Shown: positions 49,703-58,144 of the stretch, in pieces
Position numbering within the stretch: the first letter of the stretch is position 1
Layout of the letters: every line of letters begins with the position of its first letter
NCBI RefSeq assembly: GCF_018860755.1
Contig: NZ_JAHKPW010000032.1
Coordinates: 1-64,000, forward strand
Length of the DNA: 64,000 nucleotides
From: Colwellia sp. D2M02
Lineage (GTDB): Bacteria > Pseudomonadota > Gammaproteobacteria > Enterobacterales > Alteromonadaceae
Direction: 5' to 3'
Position numbers and translations under genes: made by a program
Notes under the pieces: generated by a model
What the model was told of the DNA's origin: nothing
Seen by the model: the letters and a program-made list of their open reading frames with translations, nothing else
The model's database searches: none

Positions 49703-49733
49703 AAAAAAGGGGAGTATTCCTTACTCCCCTTTC
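49703..49733. terminator. Strong bidirectional terminator after the cassette
   Basis: An 11-bp perfect stem (AAAGGGGAGTA / TACTCCCCTTT) with a 5-base loop, A-rich on the left and T-containing on the right, lies between convergent genes. Confidence 0.85.
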
Positions 49734-49734
49734 G

Positions 49735-49786
49735 ATTATACCTTTGAATTATACTTTTGAGTTATACCTTTCAATTATACTATTGA
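49735..49786. repeat. Four tandem 13-bp degenerate repeats
   Basis: Four consecutive 13-base units of the form RTTATACYWTTSA (for example ATTATACCTTTGA, ATTATACTTTTGA, GTTATACCTTTCA, ATTATACTATTGA), with a decayed fifth unit up to about 49798 that runs into the end of the DUF4870 gene. They follow directly after the terminator. This may be a simple slippage expansion or an iteron-like binding array. Confidence 0.7.
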
Positions 49787-49793
49787 ATTAACT

Positions 49794-50153
49794 TTAACGA
49801 ATAAAGTCGATACTGTGTTGATAAAAGCTACCCAGTAGGGGAACTTCATACTTAGTACCTTTTATTGCACTATAAATCCCCATAAACCAAGCACATAATA
49901 CGCCAATACCAAGTGCCCAACCAATTAATGGTACCAAGGATAATAAAGCCCCGGTAATGATCAACCCTAGTGATTGTCGCAAGTGAAAGCTTGCTAAGGA
50001 TGATTGATGTTTGTCATAAATAACAAGAGCGACAATCCAACCAATTAAGGTGAAATAACTAATAACGGCAACAAGCACCGCCATTTTTTGTTGCTCTGGT
50101 AAGCTGAGTTTTTTCTCAAATACATTGTCATAATCACTGGGTACATTCGGCAT
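49794..50153 (-). CDS. DUF4870-family membrane protein
   Basis: A 119-residue protein with three hydrophobic segments (about residues 27-46, 58-78 and 82-102). The FHLRQSLGLIITGALLSLVPLIGW pattern is typical of DUF4870/Tic20-like proteins. ATG 50153 is chosen because GGAG lies 9 bases upstream; the frame extends 5 codons to 50168. Function unknown; monocistronic. Confidence 0.82.
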   Translation of the reverse strand: MPNVPSDYDNVFEKKLSLPEQQKMAVLVAVISYFTLIGWIVALVIYDKHQSSLASFHLRQSLGLIITGALLSLVPLIGWALGIGVLCAWFMGIYSAIKGTKYEVPLLGSFYQHSIDFIR

Positions 50154-50326
50154 AACAAAACACTCCATCGTTAACTACGTTAAGAATATTACGGGCTGTT
50201 ACTTTCCTATCTTTTTCTAGAATCCATAGCTTAAACCTAGTAAAAATTATCCCTCGAAACAAGTCCGTTTTTACCGTGAACTTGAAATTATCAAGTAATT
50301 GTTTCAAATATATGAATAAAAAAAAT

Positions 50327-52528
50327 TTATATTTTTTTGGTTGCTTTAATAAAGTTTTTGTAGTGTTGTTGCAGCTTTTTAAACTCCTTCTTTTGCTCTT
50401 CTCTTGTTAGTTCTTGATAATTCAAACGTGTGAAGCTAGCGTTAACACGAGCGAAAGCTAATGATAATTCAGGATATTTTATTTTTAATATCAGTAAAAA
50501 TTTTTGAGGTGTAACATTCACTGGTTTTTCCAAACCGTTATTGGCTAAGATTAATAATGCTTTTTGATACAGTACTAGCCACGGCGACAATGCACGTTTT
50601 TGCTTCTTTTGGTGGTTAATTAAAAGCATAACACCAAAAACAAGCGCAATAGATATCGCCATTGCGCCAATAATAATTAAGGCAACTTTCCATGCTTGAA
50701 CTTTTCCTAAAAGTTGCTGTAATAAATCACGCTGTTTATCATTTGAATAACCTAAAACCCAGCGTGTCCATTGATAATCGAGTGCATCAAAACGCAAACG
50801 TAATTCATTTAACCAAGCAAATTTTTTGAGGTGATTAAAGCTCAATAAGTTGTTATTTAATGCCAATTGCTGTTGTTGTAATTGTGTTGAAAATCCAGAA
50901 TTAACGCGCATAGGATCAACCGCAGCGGTAGGATCGACTCTTAACCACCCTTTTCCTTCGACCCAAATTTCAGACCAAGCATGTGCGTCTGATTGATAAA
51001 TACTTAAATGCCCTTGCTGAGCACCTTGTGCTTCATTACTTCTGTTAGTAGTGCCATCACTACTTAAATTATTATATTCACCACCTAAATAGCCAGTAAC
51101 AAGCCGAGCTGGCACTCCAGAAGCGCGCATAATAAACGTAAAGGCACTAGCATAATGCTCACAAAAGCCAGCTTTCGTGTCAAAGAAGAATTGATCAAGA
51201 CTGTTATTTAATAAACGTGGTGGCTCTAATGTATAAAAATATTGCTGTTCTCGTATTTGCGTTAATACGGCTTGCGCCCTCTGTTCACTATCAGGGTATT
51301 GTTGGGCTAGTTGTTGCGCTAATTGAACTAACCTAGGGTTGCTCCTTGCTGGTAGGGCTAAATTTTGTGCTTTTCTCTCTTGCGCAATATTGACTTCCAG
51401 AGGCGAATTAAGATAACTGTCAAGGTGATAACCTTTCGCTTGGCTGAGCAGCTTTCGGCTTTGAATGGTGTAATCAGGTAATAATAGTAAGCTGTTATCT
51501 TTACTGGTTGCTGGCGCTAAGGCAAACAACCAGTGCTGAAAACTTGGCTCTGTAATAATTTGATAGTTCAGTTTTTCACTTTCTTTGAATGTATTGGGCA
51601 TAAATAAACGTTTGTTTATCGCCTCAAGCTGATAGTTATCATGACTGACTGTTGCAGGATCAGGTGCCGTTCGAGACCATGCCCTACCATCATAATCCTC
51701 TAACACCATCGCTCGCCAATAAAGTTGTGAATAGGTAGGAATATTTCCTTGGCTGAAGTTAACCCGAAATGCTAACTCACTTGACTGAGCAAGCTTAGCA
51801 ATATCGCCCGGCTGCACCGTATCAGATAAACCAGTTGTCGCTGAATTTGCCTGCGGTACTTGCCAAAATGGTGATAAACGTGGGAATACTATAAATAATA
51901 CTGCCGCTAAGAACATACTTTGCCCAAGTAATAATAATACCGTTTTCAATGTATTACTCACCGCTTGCGCCCTAGAAAAAAACTGCAATAAAACAGCTAA
52001 ATTTACCACCAGCGCGACCATCGCAATTAATGCAAAACTTAAGTCTTGTTTAAAGATAAGTGCCGCAGCAACCAAAAATAATCCCAGTAAAAACAGCTGA
52101 TAAAAATCTCGACGACTTTTTAACTCAAATGCTTTTAATGCATAAGCAAAGCTAAGTAAATGCACCATACTCAGTAGCACACCTAAACCTTGCGCGCTTA
52201 GCGTAATAGCTAAACAACCTGCAATGGCAAAAAAACCTAAAAAGACTGGTGAAATATGGTGATCGGGTTTCTTTTTAGATTGACTATTCTTTTTATCGCT
52301 CGATAGTTTATGGCTCGTGGCATTTTTATTGAGTAACAGCGCTTGCCAAACAAACGATAAGGCAATTATCGCCAACATCCATGAGCTAAGCTCTGCGCTA
52401 ATCAAAGCAATGTTAATGCATTGGCAACACCACAATAACCAAGAATTTTGAGTTGATAAGCTAAAATGCGCTATTTTAGGTTTGGTTGCGATTACTTTTT
52501 TGTTGGTTGAAAATGAGAATAATGACAT
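50327..52528 (-). CDS. TgpA-like transglutaminase membrane protein (DUF3488)
   Basis: A 733-residue inner-membrane protein: six or more N-terminal helices, then a periplasmic transglutaminase-like domain with the cysteine in AGFCEHYASAFTFIMRASGVPARLV, the histidine in DAHAWSEIWV and the aspartate in WLRVDPTAAV. A further helix and a short DUF4129-like tail follow (about residues 610-730). It resembles Pseudomonas TgpA, an essential protein of unclear substrate. The start ATG 52528 is 2 bases after the DUF58 stop; a TTG at 52558 is the alternative. Last gene of the moxR-DUF58-tgpA operon. Confidence 0.9.
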   Translation of the reverse strand: MSLFSFSTNKKVIATKPKIAHFSLSTQNSWLLWCCQCINIALISAELSSWMLAIIALSFVWQALLLNKNATSHKLSSDKKNSQSKKKPDHHISPVFLGFFAIAGCLAITLSAQGLGVLLSMVHLLSFAYALKAFELKSRRDFYQLFLLGLFLVAAALIFKQDLSFALIAMVALVVNLAVLLQFFSRAQAVSNTLKTVLLLLGQSMFLAAVLFIVFPRLSPFWQVPQANSATTGLSDTVQPGDIAKLAQSSELAFRVNFSQGNIPTYSQLYWRAMVLEDYDGRAWSRTAPDPATVSHDNYQLEAINKRLFMPNTFKESEKLNYQIITEPSFQHWLFALAPATSKDNSLLLLPDYTIQSRKLLSQAKGYHLDSYLNSPLEVNIAQERKAQNLALPARSNPRLVQLAQQLAQQYPDSEQRAQAVLTQIREQQYFYTLEPPRLLNNSLDQFFFDTKAGFCEHYASAFTFIMRASGVPARLVTGYLGGEYNNLSSDGTTNRSNEAQGAQQGHLSIYQSDAHAWSEIWVEGKGWLRVDPTAAVDPMRVNSGFSTQLQQQQLALNNNLLSFNHLKKFAWLNELRLRFDALDYQWTRWVLGYSNDKQRDLLQQLLGKVQAWKVALIIIGAMAISIALVFGVMLLINHQKKQKRALSPWLVLYQKALLILANNGLEKPVNVTPQKFLLILKIKYPELSLAFARVNASFTRLNYQELTREEQKKEFKKLQQHYKNFIKATKKI

Positions 52529-52530
52529 AA

Positions 52531-53538
52531 CTAAAAACGCGCCAAGGCTTGTAGGCAACGTTGTTGATGGCTGCTACCACTATTAGGTAAAATTTCACTA
52601 TGTGAGCTATTTAATTGTAAACCAAAAACTTGCTCTGTTCGGGTTAACTCGTTTACTAAAAAAGTTAAATAACTCAATTGTGTTTCTATATTTTCTGCTG
52701 GCATATCACTTAGTTTAAGCCACAGTAATCCACCATGGTTTTCTTGATAATGCTTAGTAAAGTGACCTTGACCTTTCGCTAACTGCTTCCAGGCAGTACG
52801 TGCCTTAGACTCACCACGCACAAAATGTTTTAGCTCTGAAAAGTCATCAATACCACGGTTACCTCGAAGTGAGATAGACTCTCCTTGCTCAGTTTTATCA
52901 TTTAATAAAGCATATTGCTTACTAACTATGCGCTTAGGTTTAGGGTACAGGGTTACATGCTGGGCAAAGTCGAGTTGGCTCCAGCTTTTAAACAAGCCAA
53001 ACGAGTATTCACTATAAATAGTAACTCGGCCTAGTGAATACTCCCCACGCTGCTGCCCGATAATTAGCAACTGTCGACTATTATCGCCTTTTTCACAACA
53101 CGCTAATGAAGCTTTGCGATCATCAAAGTTTAATTGGGGTGGCAACGATTTAAGTTGAAAATTTACGTGGTAATGTTTTTTAACCGCGCTAATTATTAAC
53201 GGAAAATAAAGGGGTTGCCCAGCATAACCCAATTGATGTTGCTGATTTACTGGTACTGTAATTTTGAGCTTTGAGAAATTTAAAAAGCTATGCATCATGA
53301 CGGTAATAAAAAAGCTCGCTAATAAATAACTCAGTAACAAAATAATGTTATTTTGATAATTAGTGCCAAGTAAAAACAACAACAAGACAAAACTTAAGTA
53401 AGCAATACCAAAAGGCGTAGGTAAAATAAAAATATTACGATTACTAAGCGTATGAGAGTTTGCTGCAGGGATACGTTTAGTAAGCCAAGAGTTTGCTCGT
53501 TGTGTAAACCATGTTAGTGCATTTTCTTTAAGTGTCAT
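52531..53538 (-). CDS. DUF58 domain protein
   Basis: A 335-residue protein with two N-terminal membrane helices (about residues 35-52 and 60-85) and a cytoplasmic or periplasmic DUF58 region. The conserved block LRGNRGIDDFSELKHFVRGESKARTAWKQLA (about 228-258) is the family hallmark. DUF58 proteins accompany MoxR ATPases and may have a VWA-like fold. It starts 3 bases after the moxR stop and is nearly fused to the tgpA-like gene. Confidence 0.9.
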   Translation of the reverse strand: MTLKENALTWFTQRANSWLTKRIPAANSHTLSNRNIFILPTPFGIAYLSFVLLLFLLGTNYQNNIILLLSYLLASFFITVMMHSFLNFSKLKITVPVNQQHQLGYAGQPLYFPLIISAVKKHYHVNFQLKSLPPQLNFDDRKASLACCEKGDNSRQLLIIGQQRGEYSLGRVTIYSEYSFGLFKSWSQLDFAQHVTLYPKPKRIVSKQYALLNDKTEQGESISLRGNRGIDDFSELKHFVRGESKARTAWKQLAKGQGHFTKHYQENHGGLLWLKLSDMPAENIETQLSYLTFLVNELTRTEQVFGLQLNSSHSEILPNSGSSHQQRCLQALARF

Positions 53539-53541
53539 TTG

Positions 53542-54582
53542 TTAGTAAGCCAAAGGATTCAAGACATCAACTTGCTCTAAGATACGCTGCGCAATACTAT
53601 TTTTTTGAGCATGTTGACTCAGTATTTGCGTTGGGGTTTGCTCCAACCTATGTTGACACACCACATAAAAAACCGCTTGTACGTCATCTGGTAGTACATA
53701 GTCACGGTTATCAATAAAAGCGACAGCTTTAGCGGCGCTTAACAAGGCTTTAGATGCGCGTGGTGATAACGGATTACAATGTAAGTCACCTAAACTACCT
53801 GTTTTATTTGATTGCTGAGCGGTTAAAGGTTTATCAACATAAGCACTGCGACTTATATGGCTTAAGGCAATAATATATTCAAGCACATCATTGGCAACTG
53901 TCACTTCTTGTACTGCTTGCTGCATGGCTAATAACCCCGCTTGATCAATAATTGCGGTATGATTTACGGTTGGCGCTTTGGTGAGCGTTTTGTTTTTCCC
54001 GTTATGACTGAGTAAAATTTTCTTTTCTGCTGCTAAGTCAGGAAACCCTAGTGATAAGCGCATCATAAAGCGATCAAGTTGTGACTCTGGCAATGGGTAA
54101 GTGCCCGAGTGTGATAGTGGGTTTTGCGTTGCAATGACAAAAAATGGACTCGGTAGCTCATAGGTAGCACCATCAATACTGACTTGTTCTTCAGCCATAG
54201 CCTCAAGTAAAGCTGACTGTGTTTTAGGGCTAGCACGGTTTATCTCGTCAGCTAAAACCACTTGATTAAAAATAGCACCTTTGTGTAATTCAAAGCTATT
54301 ATCCGTATGATTTAACATTGAAAAACCCACTACATCAGCCGGTAATAAGTCACTAGTAAATTGAATACGTTGGTAACTTAACCCTAAAGTAGTCGCTAAC
54401 ATATGAGCAAGTGTTGTTTTACCCATGCCAGGTAAATCTTCAATAAGTAAATGCCCTTGTGCTAACAAGCAGGCTAGCGCAAGTTTACATTCTTGAGGTT
54501 TACCTAAAACGACTGATTCGATTGTCGCTAAAATGTCTTGGATAACTTGTTGATTTTCTGAAGGAGATAAAACTGGCGACAT
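53542..54582 (-). CDS. MoxR-family AAA+ ATPase
   Basis: A 346-residue AAA+ chaperone-like ATPase. Walker A is DLPGMGKTTLAH, Walker B VVLADEINRASPKTQSALLEAM, and sensor 1 FFVIATQNPLSHSGTYPLPESQLDRF. MoxR proteins are thought to help mature partner complexes, here probably the DUF58 and transglutaminase proteins encoded next. ATG 54582 is used; TTG 54588 is two codons earlier. Its ribosome site (AGGT) lies inside the 3' arm of the hairpin that terminates aroG, which is unusual. Confidence 0.93.
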   Translation of the reverse strand: MSPVLSPSENQQVIQDILATIESVVLGKPQECKLALACLLAQGHLLIEDLPGMGKTTLAHMLATTLGLSYQRIQFTSDLLPADVVGFSMLNHTDNSFELHKGAIFNQVVLADEINRASPKTQSALLEAMAEEQVSIDGATYELPSPFFVIATQNPLSHSGTYPLPESQLDRFMMRLSLGFPDLAAEKKILLSHNGKNKTLTKAPTVNHTAIIDQAGLLAMQQAVQEVTVANDVLEYIIALSHISRSAYVDKPLTAQQSNKTGSLGDLHCNPLSPRASKALLSAAKAVAFIDNRDYVLPDDVQAVFYVVCQHRLEQTPTQILSQHAQKNSIAQRILEQVDVLNPLAY

Positions 54583-54586
54583 AAAC

Positions 54587-54624
54587 AAAAAAACCTAATT
54601 AATAATAAACTAATTAGGTTTTTT
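54587..54624 (-). terminator. Terminator of aroG overlapping the moxR ribosome site
   Basis: The stem AAAAAACCTAATTA / TAATTAGGTTTTTT (14 bp, 9-base loop) ends 5 bases before the moxR ATG on the minus strand. It looks like an aroG terminator, yet its 3' arm and U tract hold the moxR ribosome-binding region. Confidence 0.75.
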
Positions 54625-54730
54625 ACCATGAATTACAACGTAATGATATTATTCAAAACATAAAAAAATACTGAGTTATTGTGCTAAGTCATTATTTATT
54701 TGCAATGCCTTTATTTTACATTAGTGTTAT

Positions 54731-55789
54731 TTATTCAGTAATTTCTCTGCGGTTTGTTACAGCAGCACTTAATTGCGCTAATAAAGTTTCAGTGTCAGCC
54801 CAGCCAATACAAGCATCGGTAATACTTTGTCCATAAACTTCAGCTTTACCATTGACCAAACTTTGATTGCCCTCAACTAAATGACTTTCAACCATAACAC
54901 CAAAGATATTTTGATTACCTTGGCTAATTTGCTCACTAACATCTGTTGACACGAGCATTTGATTTTCAAATTTCTTGCTCGAGTTAGCATGACTAAAGTC
55001 AATCATCACTTTAGTATTTTGCTCGCTTGATGCTAATTGCTCAGTAACTGCTTGCACGCTTTTCGCGTCAAAGTTAGGTGTTTTACCACCACGTAAAATA
55101 ATGTGACAATCGGTATTACCTGTTGTTTCAACAATGGCTGCATGACCAAACTTAGTCACAGACAAAAAGTGGTGCGATGCGGCGGCAGAGCCAATTGCAT
55201 CGATTGCTATTTTGATAGTGCCATCGGTACCATTTTTAAAACCAACAGGACATGATAAACCAGAAGCAAGCTCACGATGCACTTGTGATTCAGTTGTGCG
55301 TGCGCCAATAGCGCCCCAACACATAAAATCAGCCATATATTGTGGTGTGATCATATCTAAAAACTCACCTGCGGTAGGCAAACCAAGTTCATTTAAATCA
55401 AGGAGCAATTTACGCCCTAAGCGTAAACCTTCATTAAGTTTAAAGCTATTATCCATGAACGGGTCATTAATTAAGCCTTTCCAGCCGACTGTTGTACGTG
55501 GTTTTTCAAAATAAACACGCATAACGACTTCAAGCGTGTCTTTATATTTTTCACGTAGAGCGACTAAACGTTGTCCGTATTCAAGTGCTGCTTTAGGGTC
55601 ATGAATAGAACAAGGACCAATTACAACCAGTAGTCTATCGTCTTTACCATTTAATATATTATGAATACCCGCACGACCAGCAACAACCGACTGAGTGGCT
55701 TTTTCTGACGCTGGAAATCGTTCCAGTAATGCGATAGGGGGTAATAAGTCTTTGATTTTGTTGATGCGCACATCGTCAGTTTGGTACAT
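54731..55789 (-). CDS. aroG: DAHP synthase, AroG type (class I)
   Basis: 3-deoxy-7-phosphoheptulonate synthase: PEP plus erythrose-4-phosphate, first step of the shikimate pathway. The 352 residues align almost without gaps to E. coli AroG (350): start Y-Q-T-D-D-V-R-I, then LLVVIGPCSIHDP, EKPRTTVGWKGLIND, GAIGARTTESQVHRELASG and MIDFSHANSSK. AroG is the phenylalanine-sensitive isozyme in E. coli; the feedback type here is not certain. A 239-base leader with an inverted repeat precedes it. Confidence 0.95.
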   Translation of the reverse strand: MYQTDDVRINKIKDLLPPIALLERFPASEKATQSVVAGRAGIHNILNGKDDRLLVVIGPCSIHDPKAALEYGQRLVALREKYKDTLEVVMRVYFEKPRTTVGWKGLINDPFMDNSFKLNEGLRLGRKLLLDLNELGLPTAGEFLDMITPQYMADFMCWGAIGARTTESQVHRELASGLSCPVGFKNGTDGTIKIAIDAIGSAAASHHFLSVTKFGHAAIVETTGNTDCHIILRGGKTPNFDAKSVQAVTEQLASSEQNTKVMIDFSHANSSKKFENQMLVSTDVSEQISQGNQNIFGVMVESHLVEGNQSLVNGKAEVYGQSITDACIGWADTETLLAQLSAAVTNRREITE

Positions 55790-55825
55790 GTTCTGCTCTC
55801 TTTACTGCTTTATTAATAAGTGTGT

Positions 55826-55854
55826 ATACATGCCATTAGCAATATCGCATGTAT
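55826..55854. promoter_or_regulatory. Inverted repeat upstream of aroG
   Basis: ATACATGC (55826-55833) and GCATGTAT (55847-55854) are perfect 8-bp inverted repeats separated by 13 bases, 37 bases before the aroG start. They could form a leader hairpin or an operator. They do not match the TyrR box (TGTAAA-N6-TTTACA) well, so the regulator is unknown. Confidence 0.35.
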
Positions 55855-56028
55855 GTCATAGGTAACTCTCCAAAGTAATCCCACGATTAATCTAGCAGCC
55901 TTAACAGCCGAATACTATGAAAAAATGCCTCTTTATTTACGTTTTTAGAATATTTATTCTAAGTAGAGCAATACTCGTTATAAAAAAGGCTAAACCTCCC
56001 CCTTTTAATCCATAATATTGAGGTAAGT

Positions 56029-56289
56029 CTATTTTAATAACGCATGCCCTTCAGGTAACTGCTTAGCAATCCATAAAGCCAATTTATGTCGCATATTTAA
56101 TTGATTTTCATTTTCAACAGGTAACGGATGAATAAGTTTGTCATTAACTAATAAACGATACAGGCTTTCTATTTTATCTTTCGCAGAATTGGTTGGTTTG
56201 AATGACTCGTATCCTCGGTTGATGGCATACTTTTCACCAATAATCAGTGCTTTTTTCAATAACTCTGCTTCATTTTTAATTTTTTTCAT
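56029..56289 (-). CDS. DUF5062-like small conserved protein
   Basis: An 86-residue basic, helical, cytoplasmic protein (MKKIKNEAELLKKALIIGEKY; later LYRLLVNDKLIHPLP and HKLALWIAKQLPEGHALLK). It fits the DUF5062 family of Vibrio/Shewanella-type bacteria; function unknown. ATG 56289 has GGAG 8 bases upstream; the open frame extends 9 codons further to 56316. Confidence 0.7.
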   Translation of the reverse strand: MKKIKNEAELLKKALIIGEKYAINRGYESFKPTNSAKDKIESLYRLLVNDKLIHPLPVENENQLNMRHKLALWIAKQLPEGHALLK

Positions 56290-56381
56290 TGCCACTTCTC
56301 CAAACACGTTAGTCATACACTACTTGCCTATTTGGCATACTCTATAGCGTTACATTTTTTAACATAATGCCAGCTTTAATA

Positions 56382-56395
56382 TTGATTTACATCAT
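56382..56395. promoter_or_regulatory. FNR/CRP-family-like site
   Basis: TTGATTTACATCAT matches the FNR half-sites TTGAT-N4-ATCAA at 9 of 10 positions. It lies about 80 bases before the DUF3083-like gene and about 95 bases before the divergent DUF5062-like gene. It may give anaerobic control of either. Confidence 0.35.
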
Positions 56396-56473
56396 ATTTC
56401 ATTGTTTACGCGCACAGTATACTGCACGCAAAGCTAACACAATAAAATCAACACAATATTTACAGGTGACCTA

Positions 56474-57598
56474 ATGCCCTTATCTCGTATGCGAAACACA
56501 CAACACAAAGTTTATATCCCAACATCAGCAAGAGAAAACCAATATTTAATGGCAAAAATTCCATTAACTGATGAGTTACTCGCAAAATATAGCAACCTTA
56601 TTGATGAAAATAACAATGCCCCCTATGAAAAGCTATACCAAAAGCTCTCCGAGATATTTTTTAATATAACCAGCCATCTTGCTATTGAGAATGCACAATT
56701 TATTGCTAATGATAAGTTTGCACGGGTACGGTTTAGCCCTGAAAAAGTGGTATCACAAACTAAGCAGCAAGTATTATTTCTCTATAACCCTAAATATCAT
56801 ACTAGCCAGAATTCATTTTATAATGGCCAGAATAAAGCGAAAAAAATCACGTTAGTTTTTTTATCTAGTGGCGAAGATATTCGTGTGCAATCAGCAAAAT
56901 TTCATCGTTTAGTCGCCCAAGCCATTAGCGAATTCACTACAGAAATAGCACTCGATACAAGTTTATGTCGCGTTAGTGACCATCAACACTTAACTTATGA
57001 TTTATTTGCTAAAAGTAAAGGGGTTGAAGGGAGTCAAGCTCATAAGTTTCGTGCTATCTCTGAAAGATATATGGCAGATGAATATACATTACCGCAAAAT
57101 ACTGACGCCCTCACTTATGCCGTTGTTGACTTCCCTATTAATCATCGAGTTCGTTCACTAGCAACACCAGATGAAAATGAGTATGAACGTTACAACCCAT
57201 TATATAACTTGATCGCTGATGCTTTTATCCAAAGTGCTAAACAGCATAATTTACACAATGGAGCGATTATAGCTAATGGCTTAGTGCCAATTGTACGTAA
57301 AGGCGAAGATGAAAATGTGATCACCAATGGCGAACTCTTAATGCTCGGTTATAACCCCACTCATACTAGTGGTGGTTATACATGCAAATGGGATTCAGCT
57401 AAACTAGTTGATACCGCACAATTGATTTTCGTTGCGAGTGAACTCGATAAAAACGCTCATGGCTATGGTAAGTTTGTGAATAAAATTGAGCAAGCATTAC
57501 GAGATTTTTCTGAGAAGCTCAACATGATTGTTGAACAAGAAGAGTTATTAGTAAGATTACATCAACATATTGCTTTTTCTCTACCCGAAAAAGCATAG
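56474..57598 (+). CDS. DUF3083-like conserved protein
   Basis: A 374-residue soluble protein with no signal peptide or membrane helices and no catalytic motif I can name. It resembles the DUF3083 family of Shewanella/Alteromonas relatives. Conserved-looking blocks include DHQHLTYDLFAKSKG, YAVVDFPINHRVRSLATP and GELLMLGYNPTHTSGGY. A weak AGGTGA ribosome site precedes the ATG. A possible FNR-type site lies upstream. Confidence 0.65.
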   Translation: MPLSRMRNTQHKVYIPTSARENQYLMAKIPLTDELLAKYSNLIDENNNAPYEKLYQKLSEIFFNITSHLAIENAQFIANDKFARVRFSPEKVVSQTKQQVLFLYNPKYHTSQNSFYNGQNKAKKITLVFLSSGEDIRVQSAKFHRLVAQAISEFTTEIALDTSLCRVSDHQHLTYDLFAKSKGVEGSQAHKFRAISERYMADEYTLPQNTDALTYAVVDFPINHRVRSLATPDENEYERYNPLYNLIADAFIQSAKQHNLHNGAIIANGLVPIVRKGEDENVITNGELLMLGYNPTHTSGGYTCKWDSAKLVDTAQLIFVASELDKNAHGYGKFVNKIEQALRDFSEKLNMIVEQEELLVRLHQHIAFSLPEKA

Positions 57599-57616
57599 TT
57601 ATATTGTTATATACTC

Positions 57617-57641
57617 GCAGGCTGGCGTTATATTAGCCTGC
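57617..57641. terminator. Hairpin after the DUF3083-like gene
   Basis: GCAGGCT / AGCCTGC with an 11-base loop lies between convergent genes. No T run follows, so it is a weak candidate. Confidence 0.35.
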
Positions 57642-57673
57642 AGGGTATGTAACTTAAATATAAAGTAACTCTT

Positions 57674-57862
57674 TTAACTATGTTTAGGCTTACTATTCAT
57701 TTTTGCAGGACTATAACGAAAAACGCCCAACCAAAAAACGATTTCAAATAAAGCACCGATAACAACAAATATTACCGCCCCTTCAGCAAAACCCAAACCA
57801 TACGAAAACATTGCTAACACTAATAGCGTTAACATAATTATTCCTCTATATATACTTTTCAT
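57674..57862 (-). CDS. Small two-helix membrane protein
   Basis: A 62-residue protein with two hydrophobic helices (about residues 7-25 and 27-48) and a basic tail (SPAKMNSKPKHS). AAAGGA lies 9 bases before the ATG, which supports translation. No family is recognised. Confidence 0.6.
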   Translation of the reverse strand: MKSIYRGIIMLTLLVLAMFSYGLGFAEGAVIFVVIGALFEIVFWLGVFRYSPAKMNSKPKHS

Positions 57863-57988
57863 TATAAATATCCTTTTTATTTCGCGCTCATCTAGTGATT
57901 AAAATTCAATCGACAAGAGGAGTAAAAACAAGCTATACAAAAAGGTAATTTGTAATAGGTTGTTACCTGTCACTTAACGCTAGCGTAA

Positions 57989-58114
57989 TTATTTGCGGAA
58001 CCGTTCATTGAGTACGGCATTTAACGCGTTAAAAGGTTCACTCTCTAGCATGTTTAGCGTAAGGTATTTATTTAAGTAATTAGCAACACGCCGCCTTAAT
58101 AAAAACAAATGCAA
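57989..58114 (-). other. Open frame with coding-like composition, possible gene remnant
   Basis: From a TTG at 58114 a 41-residue frame reads L-H-L-F-L-L-R-R-R-V-A-N-Y-L-N-K, ending NAVLNERFRK. The frame stays open further upstream into the antisense of tag. The residue composition looks like a real protein C-terminus (charged, no low-complexity runs), but there is no ATG or ribosome site. It could be the tail of a decayed gene or chance. Confidence 0.2.
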
Positions 58115-58144
58115 GTCATTGCGTAAAAGAATATGGAAGTCCAG

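Noticed and set aside
55212-55514. 100-residue open frame antisense to aroG
   Set aside because: Entirely within conserved AroG coding sequence; no ribosome site.
55917-56015. 32-codon plus-strand frame (MKKCLFIYVF start) between aroG and the DUF5062-like gene
   Set aside because: No Shine-Dalgarno, no terminator, and very AT-rich; hydrophobic residues are expected by chance.
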